A DNA stretch of 64,000 nt. Origin: Poriferisodalis sp965226645 (GTDB lineage Bacteria; Actinomycetota; Acidimicrobiia; Acidimicrobiales; Poriferisodalaceae). Under the pieces are notes generated by a model that was not told the origin of the DNA, did no database searches, and worked only from the letters and a program-made list of their open reading frames with translations. A program made the translations under genes and the position numbers. Positions 25,132-34,500 of the stretch are shown here, piece after piece. The first letter of the stretch is position 1. Every line of letters starts with the position of its first letter. Location: assembly GCA_965226645.1 (NCBI GenBank), contig CBDDDL010000004.1, positions 496,001-560,000 on the forward strand, given 5' to 3'.

Positions 25132-28100
25132 TTAAGACCTTAAAGTGACTGTTACTGTATAGGAGCCAAGGGCACTTGCGCCGCCTGTGACCGATATGTA
25201 GTGCGTCAAGTTCTCGTTATTCGCTCGGAAGATGAGCTTGGCATTGGAATTTACTCCACCGAAGTCGTTGGAAGTGTTGGCTATCTTTTGGCCAGTACTG
25301 TCGTGTATCCCTGTCAAATTCGGACTGTAGATTGTGCCCATTCCGGTGGCCGAGCCCTCGATGTCAATCCTGTAGGTGTTGCCAGGGATCAATGTGACCC
25401 GGAACCAGTCACGGTCGCCGACTATACTAATCATTCCGGTGGCCGAACCGTCCACATCGACAGTACCGGTTGTGGTTGTATTGGCGGAGAAGTCGTCAGT
25501 CACTCTCCCGTATTCGACGCCGTAGGTCCCGAGAGACGGAAAATCCCACGATGAGGAGTAGGTGACCGCCACATAGTGGGTTCCCGTTTCGGTAGGCGTG
25601 AATTTCAGCAAGGAGTCGTAGTGGACGGTGCCGTTGTCGGCCGCGGTGCCGGGGATCATGTTGCCGACCGAATCGTAGACGCCTTTCAAATTTGGATTGC
25701 CGACAGTAAACCCGGTCACATATTCGCGCCCCTTTCCTTTGATGTGGATCCAGTACTCGACATCTGCATCGAGTTCGACCGCGTACCAGTCGACGTCGCC
25801 CCTGATTTCCAGCTCGCCGCGAATGGTCTTATGTGGGCCTGCAACGGCGCAGCCGGTGTCAATGTCGGCGGAACAATCGTCCGTGAAAGCTTTGAACTTC
25901 AAGATGTAGCCGCCGAGGCTGTGAAGTTCGTAGCCAGGCGCCTTACCTGCGGATACATAGTGGATGCCGGAGTCGGCTGGCGTGAAGACCACACGGGTTT
26001 TATTGTTGAGCGAGATGGAGTAGCTGCTGCTGGTGCCGGGGATCTTGTTGCCGCTCGAATCGTAGACGCCTTTGATGACTGGGAGGCCGGCCGGACCAGC
26101 CGCGTGAGAGTTGTCCCCCGTCAGATCGATCTGATACAACGTGCCGGCGACGAGGTCGACTGCGAACCAGTCACTGTCGCTGTTCTGTTCGAAGATGCCT
26201 TTGACCTTTCCGCCGACCTCGATGACTCCGGTCGTAGTGGTGTCAGCCGCAAAATCGTCACTGACGGCGGTCACCAATACCTCATATGTCCCGACGTGAT
26301 GCGCCCAAGAGTCGTTGGGGTTGCCGGCAGCCGAAATGTAGTAGATCCCCGCCGTCGACGGCGTGAACGCCAGCCTGGCGTTGTTGTCACTGCTGTACCA
26401 CGGCGGACTCTGGGGGCCGCCTGTTTCGGTATTCGTGCCGGGAATCCGGACGCCTGAGGCGTCATGCACCCAGGCCAGCCGCGGATCGCGCAAGGTGCCC
26501 GAACTCGTTGGCTTGCCCTTCACCTCGATCCAGTACATGGTGTCGGCCAGCAGGCTGACCCTGAACCAGTCGCGATCGTCCGCTATTTCGATCTCTCCCC
26601 CGGTCGGGACACCGACCGTGAGCGTCTCCGAAGTGCTGAGGTCCGCAGGGATGTCGTCTTCATACGGGATTTCGGTCACGCTCACGGTATATGGGCCGTG
26701 TTGCCAAGAACTATGGTGGTCCGCGTGCACGTAGTGGACTCCTGAGTAATTGGGAAAGAAGTACAGCTGGCTGTCGCGGCTCTGTGGGAACTCGTTTATA
26801 TTGTTGCCTCCGCTGTCCCTGTCCGAGGTACCGGCTATGGAAACACCATTGCGGTTCCGGATCGAGATGAGCTCCAGATTCGGCCGTTCATTAAATCGGT
26901 TCAGATGGCCTTCGAGATTGATGCGATACACTTTGCCCACCTCTAGGTCCATCGCGATCCAGTCGCTGTCCGACATGTACGCGTTGGCCGACCCGCCTAC
27001 GGCGACTCGCCCGTGTGTGGAAGTGTTGCTTGGAAAGTCCTGACCGCCTTCTGAGACAGACACGTCGGCGGAAATGGTCACATTGATCGTGTAGGTCACC
27101 GGGAGACGGCCGGCTCCGGATACGACGATGGTGATCACGTCATTGCCGTGAAGATCGACAGTGGTACCGGAGACGCTCGGGTCGTTATTGGAACCGATGG
27201 TGAACACCGAGGATGAGTGGGTGGTGTCGACATCGAGGCTCACCGTCGTCGCCGAGTGGGGTGTTCTCAGCTCATATTCGACGATGTCGGGGTCAAAGGC
27301 CGGTATCAGCGTATTGTGTCGGCTCGCGATGGATCTCAACGTCGCCATCTGCGGGTTGTGCTCGGCTCCCGTCTCTCCGCTGCCCAGACTTGTTTGAGGC
27401 CCTCGTACTGCGAACACCTCATAGAAATACTCGCCCCCGACGGCAACGGTCCCGTCCAGGTACTCGGTGACAGACTCATCGGTCTGGGCAAGCGCTTGGG
27501 AGCCTGTCTGGCCCGCGCCCGATTGGCGGCGCACAATCTCGTAACCTGTGACAGACGATCCGTCGACCGCGGGCGCCTCCCATCTCAGCCGGATTCCGCC
27601 AGCCATGGATGTCAGTATGAGATTCGACGGTGCATAGTGCTGCGGCGGCGCCGCAGCTCGGGTGAAGACGACCGTATATGAGCTGCTTGTCGTGCTCGAA
27701 TCGGTCACTGTGACCACCGCTGTGGTCACGGTCTGCGAGCCGAGAGCGCCGAGCGGTATCTGCCATCCGGGCTTGTTGGGATCCGCGTCGGCAAGCGAAA
27801 CGGTGATGTCCATATGGGGATACGAGGCAGTCGCCGACAAGGTCGCCTCGGCAAGTTCAGGCCCGGCTGCCACCGCGTATTCGAACACGTCGCTGTCGAA
27901 TGCGGGCGTCAGATCGAGGCCCGCAACGCTCAAAGAACCCAAAGACGGAACGAGCTCGGGCCGAGTGACAGCGATCATGTAAGTCCCGTGGGCCGCAACT
28001 GTGGGCGCGGAGACAAGCACGACTACTTGGGTTGTCGTCAAATCGCCCAGGGCGCCGAGTGCTACCTGGTGTCCAGGCGTGACCGGATCGTCGTCGCCGG

Positions 28101-30492
28101 GAACGATTCGGACCTCGGCATCAGGGGCTTCGGCTGTCGCATGAATCGTGGCGTGACTCTGTGTGTCGTCGACGGTGGCCGTGTAGGCATACAAGTCAGG
28201 ATCGAATGCCGGTGTGAGCTGCGAGCCGCTCACGTCCAGCAATGCCAGGCGCGTCGATGCTTTGCGTGAAACAGTGACCACGTAGCTGACGAGCTGGCCA
28301 TTTGCACTAGCGACGATCACGATCGCCGTCTCGGAACCGGGCAGGCCGAGAGCAACTTGATGTCCTGGATCATTTGCGTCGGCGTCTGCGGGGATCACCG
28401 TCAGCTCGGCGCCGTTGGCTGCAGCAGTGACGGTCACTTCGGCCACGTCTGACTCGACTGTGGCGGTGTATTCGAACTCGTCTGCCGCGAATGCGGGGTC
28501 CAGACTCCCCTCCGAGACGCTGAGGCTGCTCAGCGTCGGCGCCGTTTCGCTGCGCATGGTGAGTTTGCTGCGCATTGTGAGCTGGCGCATTGAGGACCTG
28601 ACCGATGTCGATACTTTGGAGATGAGGGTCAGATAGACGCGTTGGCTCAGCCCATCGCCCGATGTGACTCGAACGATCACCAGCGTGTCGCCCGAATCGG
28701 CGAGATCGACTTGATGCCCTATCGCCGCAGGGTCCGCGTCGTTGCGGTCAAGAGTGAGTTTCGCGCTGTCGCTGCGCACCACCATCACTTCGACGATCGC
28801 GTCGGTTTCGGCTCGACTGGTCACCACGGTGGTTTGCGACACCTCCTCATGAACTGACAGCACGTACAACGACTCTTTCTCATTGAACGCCAGCGGCTCG
28901 AGCCCGCTCATCTGCATGTTCTCCAACGCCGAGGATTCGTCGCCTGATGCGGTGTCGGAGCGGGCAACGAGCCAATAGCGCCGCGTGGCCACGCCATCGG
29001 GGGCGGTCACTGTCAATTCGACTGCGGTCTCGCCGTTCGGGTCCACGACGACCTGATGGCCGGGCTCACCCGGGTCGGCATCCGCGGGCGTAATCGACAC
29101 CTCTGCGCCCGCCGATTCCTCCGCAGCAGCGGCAAGAACGGTGAATTCCGACGCGCCCGGCGCCGACGTCGCGTAGTGCAGCGCCTCCGCGGGATCGAAC
29201 GGCGCCCCAAGCGAAGCCCCCATCAGATCCAAAGACGCGAGAGAGGCATCGGCGAGGCCCGCAATGACCACTTGCGCGTGGTTGTGCAGCTCTCGGCCGT
29301 CTGAGGTGCATACCGCGCCAAGCAGTGCGCAGCCGCCGACGGGTCCCAGCGCCACGATGATCTCTTCGGGTCCGTGGGGCTCGAGCGTGATGTCCCAGGC
29401 CCTCTTGCCGGCTGAAGCCTTTTTGACCTCGGCGATCCCAGCGCCAGCGACCTCAAGGGTGTCGTCGCGCAGCATCGCGGCGTCGACAGCCAAGCCAGCC
29501 TCGTCGAAGTTCAACCGCACAGTAAACGCGTCGATGCCGTTGTGCCCGGCCGGCAGATGCGAGAATCTCGCCGACGGCGGAGCTTTCGGCCGCCCGGTCA
29601 GGTCGCCGGGACCTCCCATGGTGATGCTCACCGGCACCTGATCGCCTGTCCGCCAGTCTCTGGGAGCCGCAGGCCACCAATATCGGCCCCTCAAAATCAG
29701 CCCAGGCACAAAGCTCTCGCTGCCCACGAACTGCTCCCCGTCCACGTCGAGCACAAAATCCTCGGGCAGCTCCGCGCTCAGGCCCATCATCAAACCGCCC
29801 TCGACGTACTCGAACAGCGCCGCCACCGTGATCCCGCTGTCCCCAACCTCGAAGTGACGCTCAGACAACCCGCCCGTCGCCGAGCCCACATCGCTCCTGG
29901 ACCATTCCCAGAATCCCAACGACGGAGGCGACGAACCCCCATATGCATCCACCGTCAACACCGCAGACCACACCGGCGACACCCCAGCAGCGACAGGGTC
30001 ATCAGCATCCGACTTCGGCCCAGACAGATCCGACCTAGGCCCAGACAGATCCGATGTATCAACCGGCGCCGGCTCGTCGGCGGGCGGCTTGTAGGTGATG
30101 GTCGCCTTGTCAGAAATGGCCGAGCGCAGACCGCCGCGCATCGCCCGCACCCGGTAGATATAGACACCGCCATCGAACGCAGACTCGTCCAAATACGACG
30201 TCGACGTCGTACCCGTGTCCCGAACCAGCTGCGACAGCCGCTTCTCGCCCACATCAGTGCGGCGGCGCACGATCCGATACCCCGTCACCGACCCAGCATC
30301 CTGCACAGGCGCGTCCCACTCCAACAACACCCCACCAGCCGCCGACGACGCCGACAACCCCGTCGGCGTCAACACACCCTCAACAGCCCCCACCGGCACG
30401 ACAACCCCCGCCGACAACCCCAACGCCAAAACAGCCACAACAGCCGCTCTCCTCGGGGCAACGAGCCCAAAGAACCGATTCAAACCAATCAC
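25132..30492 (-). CDS. Giant secreted FN3/cadherin-like/PPC-like surface protein, copy A
   Basis: 1786 residues from the GTG at 30492, chosen because GGAAGG precedes it and a signal peptide follows (LVAPRRAAVVAVLALGLSAG, cleavage near PVGAVEG). In order: an FN3 domain (about 40-130); a module with WSAVLTV...GRYWWPAAPRDW (about 175-300); a FDEAGLAVDA module; five cadherin-like beta-sandwich repeats (LxSLxVxGxxLxPAFDxDxxEY); a second FN3 (YAPSNLILTSMAGG); one more beta-sandwich; then five PPC-like repeats (DSDWFAVDLVAGTLYQIDL, GDVDWYAVELDADVEYWI). No CWB2 anchor, LPXTG or C-terminal helix is seen, so it may be released or held by partners. Confidence 0.85.
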   Translation of the reverse strand: MIGLNRFFGLVAPRRAAVVAVLALGLSAGVVVPVGAVEGVLTPTGLSASSAAGGVLLEWDAPVQDAGSVTGYRIVRRRTDVGEKRLSQLVRDTGTTSTSYLDESAFDGGVYIYRVRAMRGGLRSAISDKATITYKPPADEPAPVDTSDLSGPRSDLSGPKSDADDPVAAGVSPVWSAVLTVDAYGGSSPPSLGFWEWSRSDVGSATGGLSERHFEVGDSGITVAALFEYVEGGLMMGLSAELPEDFVLDVDGEQFVGSESFVPGLILRGRYWWPAAPRDWRTGDQVPVSITMGGPGDLTGRPKAPPSARFSHLPAGHNGIDAFTVRLNFDEAGLAVDAAMLRDDTLEVAGAGIAEVKKASAGKRAWDITLEPHGPEEIIVALGPVGGCALLGAVCTSDGRELHNHAQVVIAGLADASLASLDLMGASLGAPFDPAEALHYATSAPGASEFTVLAAAAEESAGAEVSITPADADPGEPGHQVVVDPNGETAVELTVTAPDGVATRRYWLVARSDTASGDESSALENMQMSGLEPLAFNEKESLYVLSVHEEVSQTTVVTSRAETDAIVEVMVVRSDSAKLTLDRNDADPAAIGHQVDLADSGDTLVIVRVTSGDGLSQRVYLTLISKVSTSVRSSMRQLTMRSKLTMRSETAPTLSSLSVSEGSLDPAFAADEFEYTATVESDVAEVTVTAAANGAELTVIPADADANDPGHQVALGLPGSETAIVIVASANGQLVSYVVTVSRKASTRLALLDVSGSQLTPAFDPDLYAYTATVDDTQSHATIHATAEAPDAEVRIVPGDDDPVTPGHQVALGALGDLTTTQVVVLVSAPTVAAHGTYMIAVTRPELVPSLGSLSVAGLDLTPAFDSDVFEYAVAAGPELAEATLSATASYPHMDITVSLADADPNKPGWQIPLGALGSQTVTTAVVTVTDSSTTSSSYTVVFTRAAAPPQHYAPSNLILTSMAGGIRLRWEAPAVDGSSVTGYEIVRRQSGAGQTGSQALAQTDESVTEYLDGTVAVGGEYFYEVFAVRGPQTSLGSGETGAEHNPQMATLRSIASRHNTLIPAFDPDIVEYELRTPHSATTVSLDVDTTHSSSVFTIGSNNDPSVSGTTVDLHGNDVITIVVSGAGRLPVTYTINVTISADVSVSEGGQDFPSNTSTHGRVAVGGSANAYMSDSDWIAMDLEVGKVYRINLEGHLNRFNERPNLELISIRNRNGVSIAGTSDRDSGGNNINEFPQSRDSQLYFFPNYSGVHYVHADHHSSWQHGPYTVSVTEIPYEDDIPADLSTSETLTVGVPTGGEIEIADDRDWFRVSLLADTMYWIEVKGKPTSSGTLRDPRLAWVHDASGVRIPGTNTETGGPQSPPWYSSDNNARLAFTPSTAGIYYISAAGNPNDSWAHHVGTYEVLVTAVSDDFAADTTTTGVIEVGGKVKGIFEQNSDSDWFAVDLVAGTLYQIDLTGDNSHAAGPAGLPVIKGVYDSSGNKIPGTSSSYSISLNNKTRVVFTPADSGIHYVSAGKAPGYELHSLGGYILKFKAFTDDCSADIDTGCAVAGPHKTIRGELEIRGDVDWYAVELDADVEYWIHIKGKGREYVTGFTVGNPNLKGVYDSVGNMIPGTAADNGTVHYDSLLKFTPTETGTHYVAVTYSSSWDFPSLGTYGVEYGRVTDDFSANTTTTGTVDVDGSATGMISIVGDRDWFRVTLIPGNTYRIDIEGSATGMGTIYSPNLTGIHDSTGQKIANTSNDFGGVNSNAKLIFRANNENLTHYISVTGGASALGSYTVTVTLRS

Positions 30493-30754
30493 AACGCCAC
30501 CTTCCAACCACCAGCCGGAGCCGCATAGGGTCTTGGAACGAACATGAGAATCAGTGCAGTGCCAGCAAACATTTGGAGACCTGTGTTCCTGAGTTGACAT
30601 TTGACGAGGCCGAGGAGGCGGCGCATTCGGTGCCCTGCAACGGCACCTAACGGATCTTCGCCCGTGTTCAACTGCGCAGACCTCCCGAGCGGCAAGATCG
30701 ATAACAGTACCCGTTATTATCACCGGACGTGATGACGCAGCTGATCAAGCCGAG
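30493..30754 (-). promoter_or_regulatory. Long 5' leader of copy A with hairpins and an AT-rich box
   Basis: This stretch, identical in copy B (37529-37790), has no gene. GATAAC and GTTATTATC arms at 30700-30721 make an imperfect palindrome, which may be an operator or -10 region. Between it and the start codon lie possible hairpins such as GGTGCC/GGCACC with a 7-nt loop. A structured mRNA leader of about 200 nt is possible; I could not match it to a known riboswitch. Confidence 0.35.
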
Positions 30755-31414
30755 CCCGGCACCGGCCTGATCACCGCAGCGGACCTGTCCGCAGGCGACG
30801 TCGGCGACGCCGACACGGCGATGGGGCTGCTCGAAGGGGAGCCCGCGGGCACCGGCGTGCTCGCCGACAGCGCCTACGGCACCGGGGCGCTGCGCGCCGA
30901 TCTGGCCGAAGCCGAGATGGACGCGGTCATCAAGCCCCCGCCGCTGCGGGTCGCGGTCGAAGGCGGACACAGCATCGACGACTTCGACATCGACTGCCGC
31001 TTCGACGCCGACACCGGCGAGTTCTCCGGCACCGCCACCTGCCCCGAAGGCATCACCGTCACCATCACCCCCGCAGGCAACGCCCGCTTCGGCCGGCACT
31101 GCCGCGGATGCCCCCAACGAGCGCGCTGCACCGCCGCCAAGGCCGGGCGCACCATCAAGATCCACCCCCACCACGACCTGCTAAAAGCAGCACGCGCCCA
31201 AGCCCGCACCGAAGGGTTCCAGCACGACTACCGCACCCATCGGCCCATGGCCGAGCGAACCATCGCGTGGATCGTGCGCCGCAACCGAAGATGCCCCTAC
31301 CTCGGGACCGCCAACAGCCGGCACTGGCTGCGCTTGCGCGCTGCCGCGGTCAACCTGCAACGCCTCACCAGCGTCGGACTCCACCACAACGGCACCAACT
31401 GGGCCATCACCTGA
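30751..31414 (+). pseudogene. IS1182-like transposase, 3' half
   Basis: The frame opens without a start at the end of copy A: AEPGTGLITAADLSAGDVGD, ADSAYGTGALRADLAEAE, CRGCPQRARCTAAKAGRTIK, then FQHDYRTHRPMAERTIAWIV. DSAYG carries a DDE-type Asp, and the Cys cluster plus RPMAERT-A are typical of IS1182/IS5-like transposases. The N-terminal half is missing. Sequence after 31414 up to 31539 (ending near tgctcagcaggctcc) is the likely right end of the IS, abutting copy B. Confidence 0.8.
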
Positions 31415-31549
31415 GACCGCCCAACACACCACCACCCCGCACACCCCGCCCGAAACGATCCCACGACCGCGAACAGGCCTACAGCCGCCGCCACACCCCA
31501 AAACCGCCGGCCACACCAAACGACTTGCTCAGCAGGCTCCTAGTCGCCG

Positions 31550-34500
31550 TTAAGGCCTTAAAGTGACTGTTACTGTATAGGAGCCAAGGGCACTTGCGCC
31601 GCCTGTGACCGATATGTAGTGCGTCAAGTTCTCGTTATTCGCTCGGAAGATGAGCTTGGCATTGGAATTTACTCCACCGAAGTCGTTGGAAGTGTTGGCT
31701 ATCTTTTGGCCAGTACTGTCGTGTATCCCTGTCAAATTCGGACTGTAGATTGTGCCCATTCCGGTGGCCGAGCCCTCGATGTCAATCCTGTAGGTGTTGC
31801 CAGGGATCAATGTGACCCGGAACCAGTCACGGTCGCCGACTATACTAATCATTCCGGTGGCCGAACCGTCCACATCGACAGTACCGGTTGTGGTTGTATT
31901 GGCGGAGAAGTCGTCAGTCACTCTCCCGTATTCGACGCCGTAGGTCCCGAGAGACGGAAAATCCCACGATGAGGAGTAGGTGACCGCCACATAGTGGGTT
32001 CCCGTTTCGGTAGGCGTGAATTTCAGCAAGGAGTCGTAGTGGACGGTGCCGTTGTCGGCCGCGGTGCCGGGGATCTTATTGCCGACCGAATCGTAGACGC
32101 CTTTCAAATTTGGATTGCCGACAGTAAACCCGGTCGCATACTCGCGCCCCTTTCCTTTGATGTGGATCCAGTACTCGACATCTGCATCGAGTTCGACCGC
32201 GTACCAGTCGACGTCACCCCTGATTTCCAGCTCGCCGCGAATGGTCTTATATGGGCCTGCAACGGCGCAGCCGGTGTCAATGTCGGCGGAACAATCGTCC
32301 GTGAAAACTTTGAACTTCAAGATGTAGCCGCCGAGGCTGTCAAGTTCGTAGCCAGGCGCCCAACCTGCGGACACATAATGGATGCCGGAGTCGGCTGGCG
32401 TGAAGACCACACGGGTTCTATTGCTGAGTGAGACGGAGGAGTAGCTGCTGGTGCCGGGGATCTTGTTGCCGCTCGAATCGTAGACGCCTTTGATGACTGT
32501 GAGGCCGGCCGGACCAGCCGCGTGAGAGTTGTCCCCCGTCAGATCGATCTGATACAACGTGCCGGCGACGAGGTCGACTGCGAACCAGTCACTGTCGCTT
32601 TTCTGTTCGAAGATGCCTTTGGCCACTCCGCCGACCTCGATGACTCCGGTCGTAGCGGTGTCAGCCGCAAAATCGTCACTGACGGCGGTCACCAATACCT
32701 CGTATGTCCCGACGTGATGCGCCCAATTGTCGTATTCGTTGCCGGCAGCCGAAATGTAGTAGATCCCCGCCGTCGACGGCGTGAACGCCAGCCTGGCGTT
32801 GTTGTCATTGCTGTACCACGGTGGACTCTGGGGGCCGCCTGTTTCGGTTTTCGTGCCGGGAATCCGGACGCCTGAGGCGTCATGCACCCAGGCCAGCCTC
32901 GGATCGCGCAAGGTGCCCGAGCTCGTTGGCTTGCCCTTCACCTCGATCCAGTACATGGTGTCGGCCAGCAGGCTGACCCTGAACCAGTCGCGATCGTCCG
33001 CTATTTCGATCTCTCCCCCGGTCGGGACGCCGACCGTGAGCGTCTCCGAAGTGCTGAGGTCCGCAGGGATGTCGTCTTCATACGGGATTTCGGTCACGCT
33101 CACGGTATACGGGCCGTGTGGCCAATCTTCATCGTGGCCCGCGTGCACGTAGTGGACTCCTGAGTACTCGGGAAAGAAGTACAGCTGGCTGTCGCGGCTC
33201 TGTGGCCTCTCGACTGTATTGTTGCCTCCGCTGTCCCTGTCCGAAGTGCCGCCTATGGAAACACCCTTGAAGTTCCGGATCGAGATGAGCTCCAAATTCG
33301 GCAGGGTATTAAATCGGTTCCAATGGCCTTCGAGATTGATGCGATACACTTTGCCCACCTCTAGGTCCACCGCGATCCAGTCGCTGTCCGACATGTACGC
33401 GTCGGCCGACCCGCCCACGGCGACTCGCCCGTGTGTGGAAATGTTGCCTGGAAAGTCCTGACCGCCTTCTGAGACAGACACGTCGGCGGAAATGGTCACA
33501 TTGATCGTGTAGGTCACCGGGAGACGGCCACCTCCGGATACGACGATGGTGATCACGTCATTGCCGTGAAGATCGACAGTGGTACCGGAGACGCTCGGGT
33601 CGTTATTGGAACCGATGGTGAACACCCAGGATGAGTGGGTGGTCTCGACATCGAGGCTCACCGTCGTCGCCCAGTGGGGTGTTCTCAGCTCATATTCAAC
33701 GATGTCGGGGTCAAAGGCCGGTATCAGCGTATTGTGTCGGCTCACGATGGATCTCAACGTCGCCATCTGCGGGTTGTACTCGGCTCCCGTCTCTCCGCTG
33801 CCCAGACTTGTTTGAGGACTGGTTTGAGGCCCTCGTACTGCGAACACCTCATAGAAATACTCGCCCCCGACGGCAACGGTCCCGTCCAGGTACTCGGTGA
33901 CAGACTCATCGGTCTGGGCAAGCGCTTGGGAGCCTGTCTGGCCCGCGCCCGATTGGCGGCGCACAATCTCGTAACCTGTGACAGACGATCCGTCGACCGC
34001 GGGCGCCTCCCATCTCAGCCGGATTCCGCCAGCCGTGGATCTCAGTGTGAGATTCGACGGTGCATAGTGCTGCGGCGACGCCGCAGCTCGGGTGAAGACG
34101 ATCGTATATGAGATGCTTGTCGTGCTCGAATCGGTCACTGTGACCACCGCTGTGGTCACGGTCTGCGAGCCGAGAGCGCCGAGCGGTATCTGCCATCCGG
34201 GCTTGTTGGGATCCGCGTCGGCAGGCGAAACGGTGATGTCCATATGGGGATACGAGGCAGTCGCCGACAAGGTCGCCTCGGCAAGTTCAGGCCCGGCTGC
34301 CGCCGCGTATTCGAACACGTCGCTGTCGAATGCGGGCGTCAGATCGAGGCCCGCAACGCTCAAAGAACCCAAAGACGAAACGAGCTCGGGCCGAGTAACA
34401 GCGACCGTATATGAGATGCTTGTCGTGCTCGAATCGGTCACTGTGACCACCGCTGTGGTCACGGTCTGCGAGCCGAGAGCGCCGAGCGGTATCTGCCATC

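Larger units (their letters stand above)
25122..30754. repeat. Direct duplication, copy A (5.6 kb)
   Basis: This segment holds one giant surface-protein gene and its 5' leader. It is repeated in the same orientation at 31540-37790. The shared sequence begins ctagtc-ccgttaag (25122 / 31540) and ends gatcaagccg (30754 / 37790). Copy B is 618 bp longer, which is exactly two 303-bp units plus 12 bp. Confidence 0.95.

Noticed and set aside
29542..30528. Long Arg/Pro/His-rich plus-strand ORF (and its twin at 36578-37564)
   Set aside because: Opposite strand of the giant genes; extreme composition and no domain pattern, so a GC-rich shadow.
30493..30700. Known riboswitch in the giant genes' leader
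   Set aside because: Hairpins are present, but I could not match conserved cores of cobalamin, c-di-GMP, c-di-AMP or other common classes.
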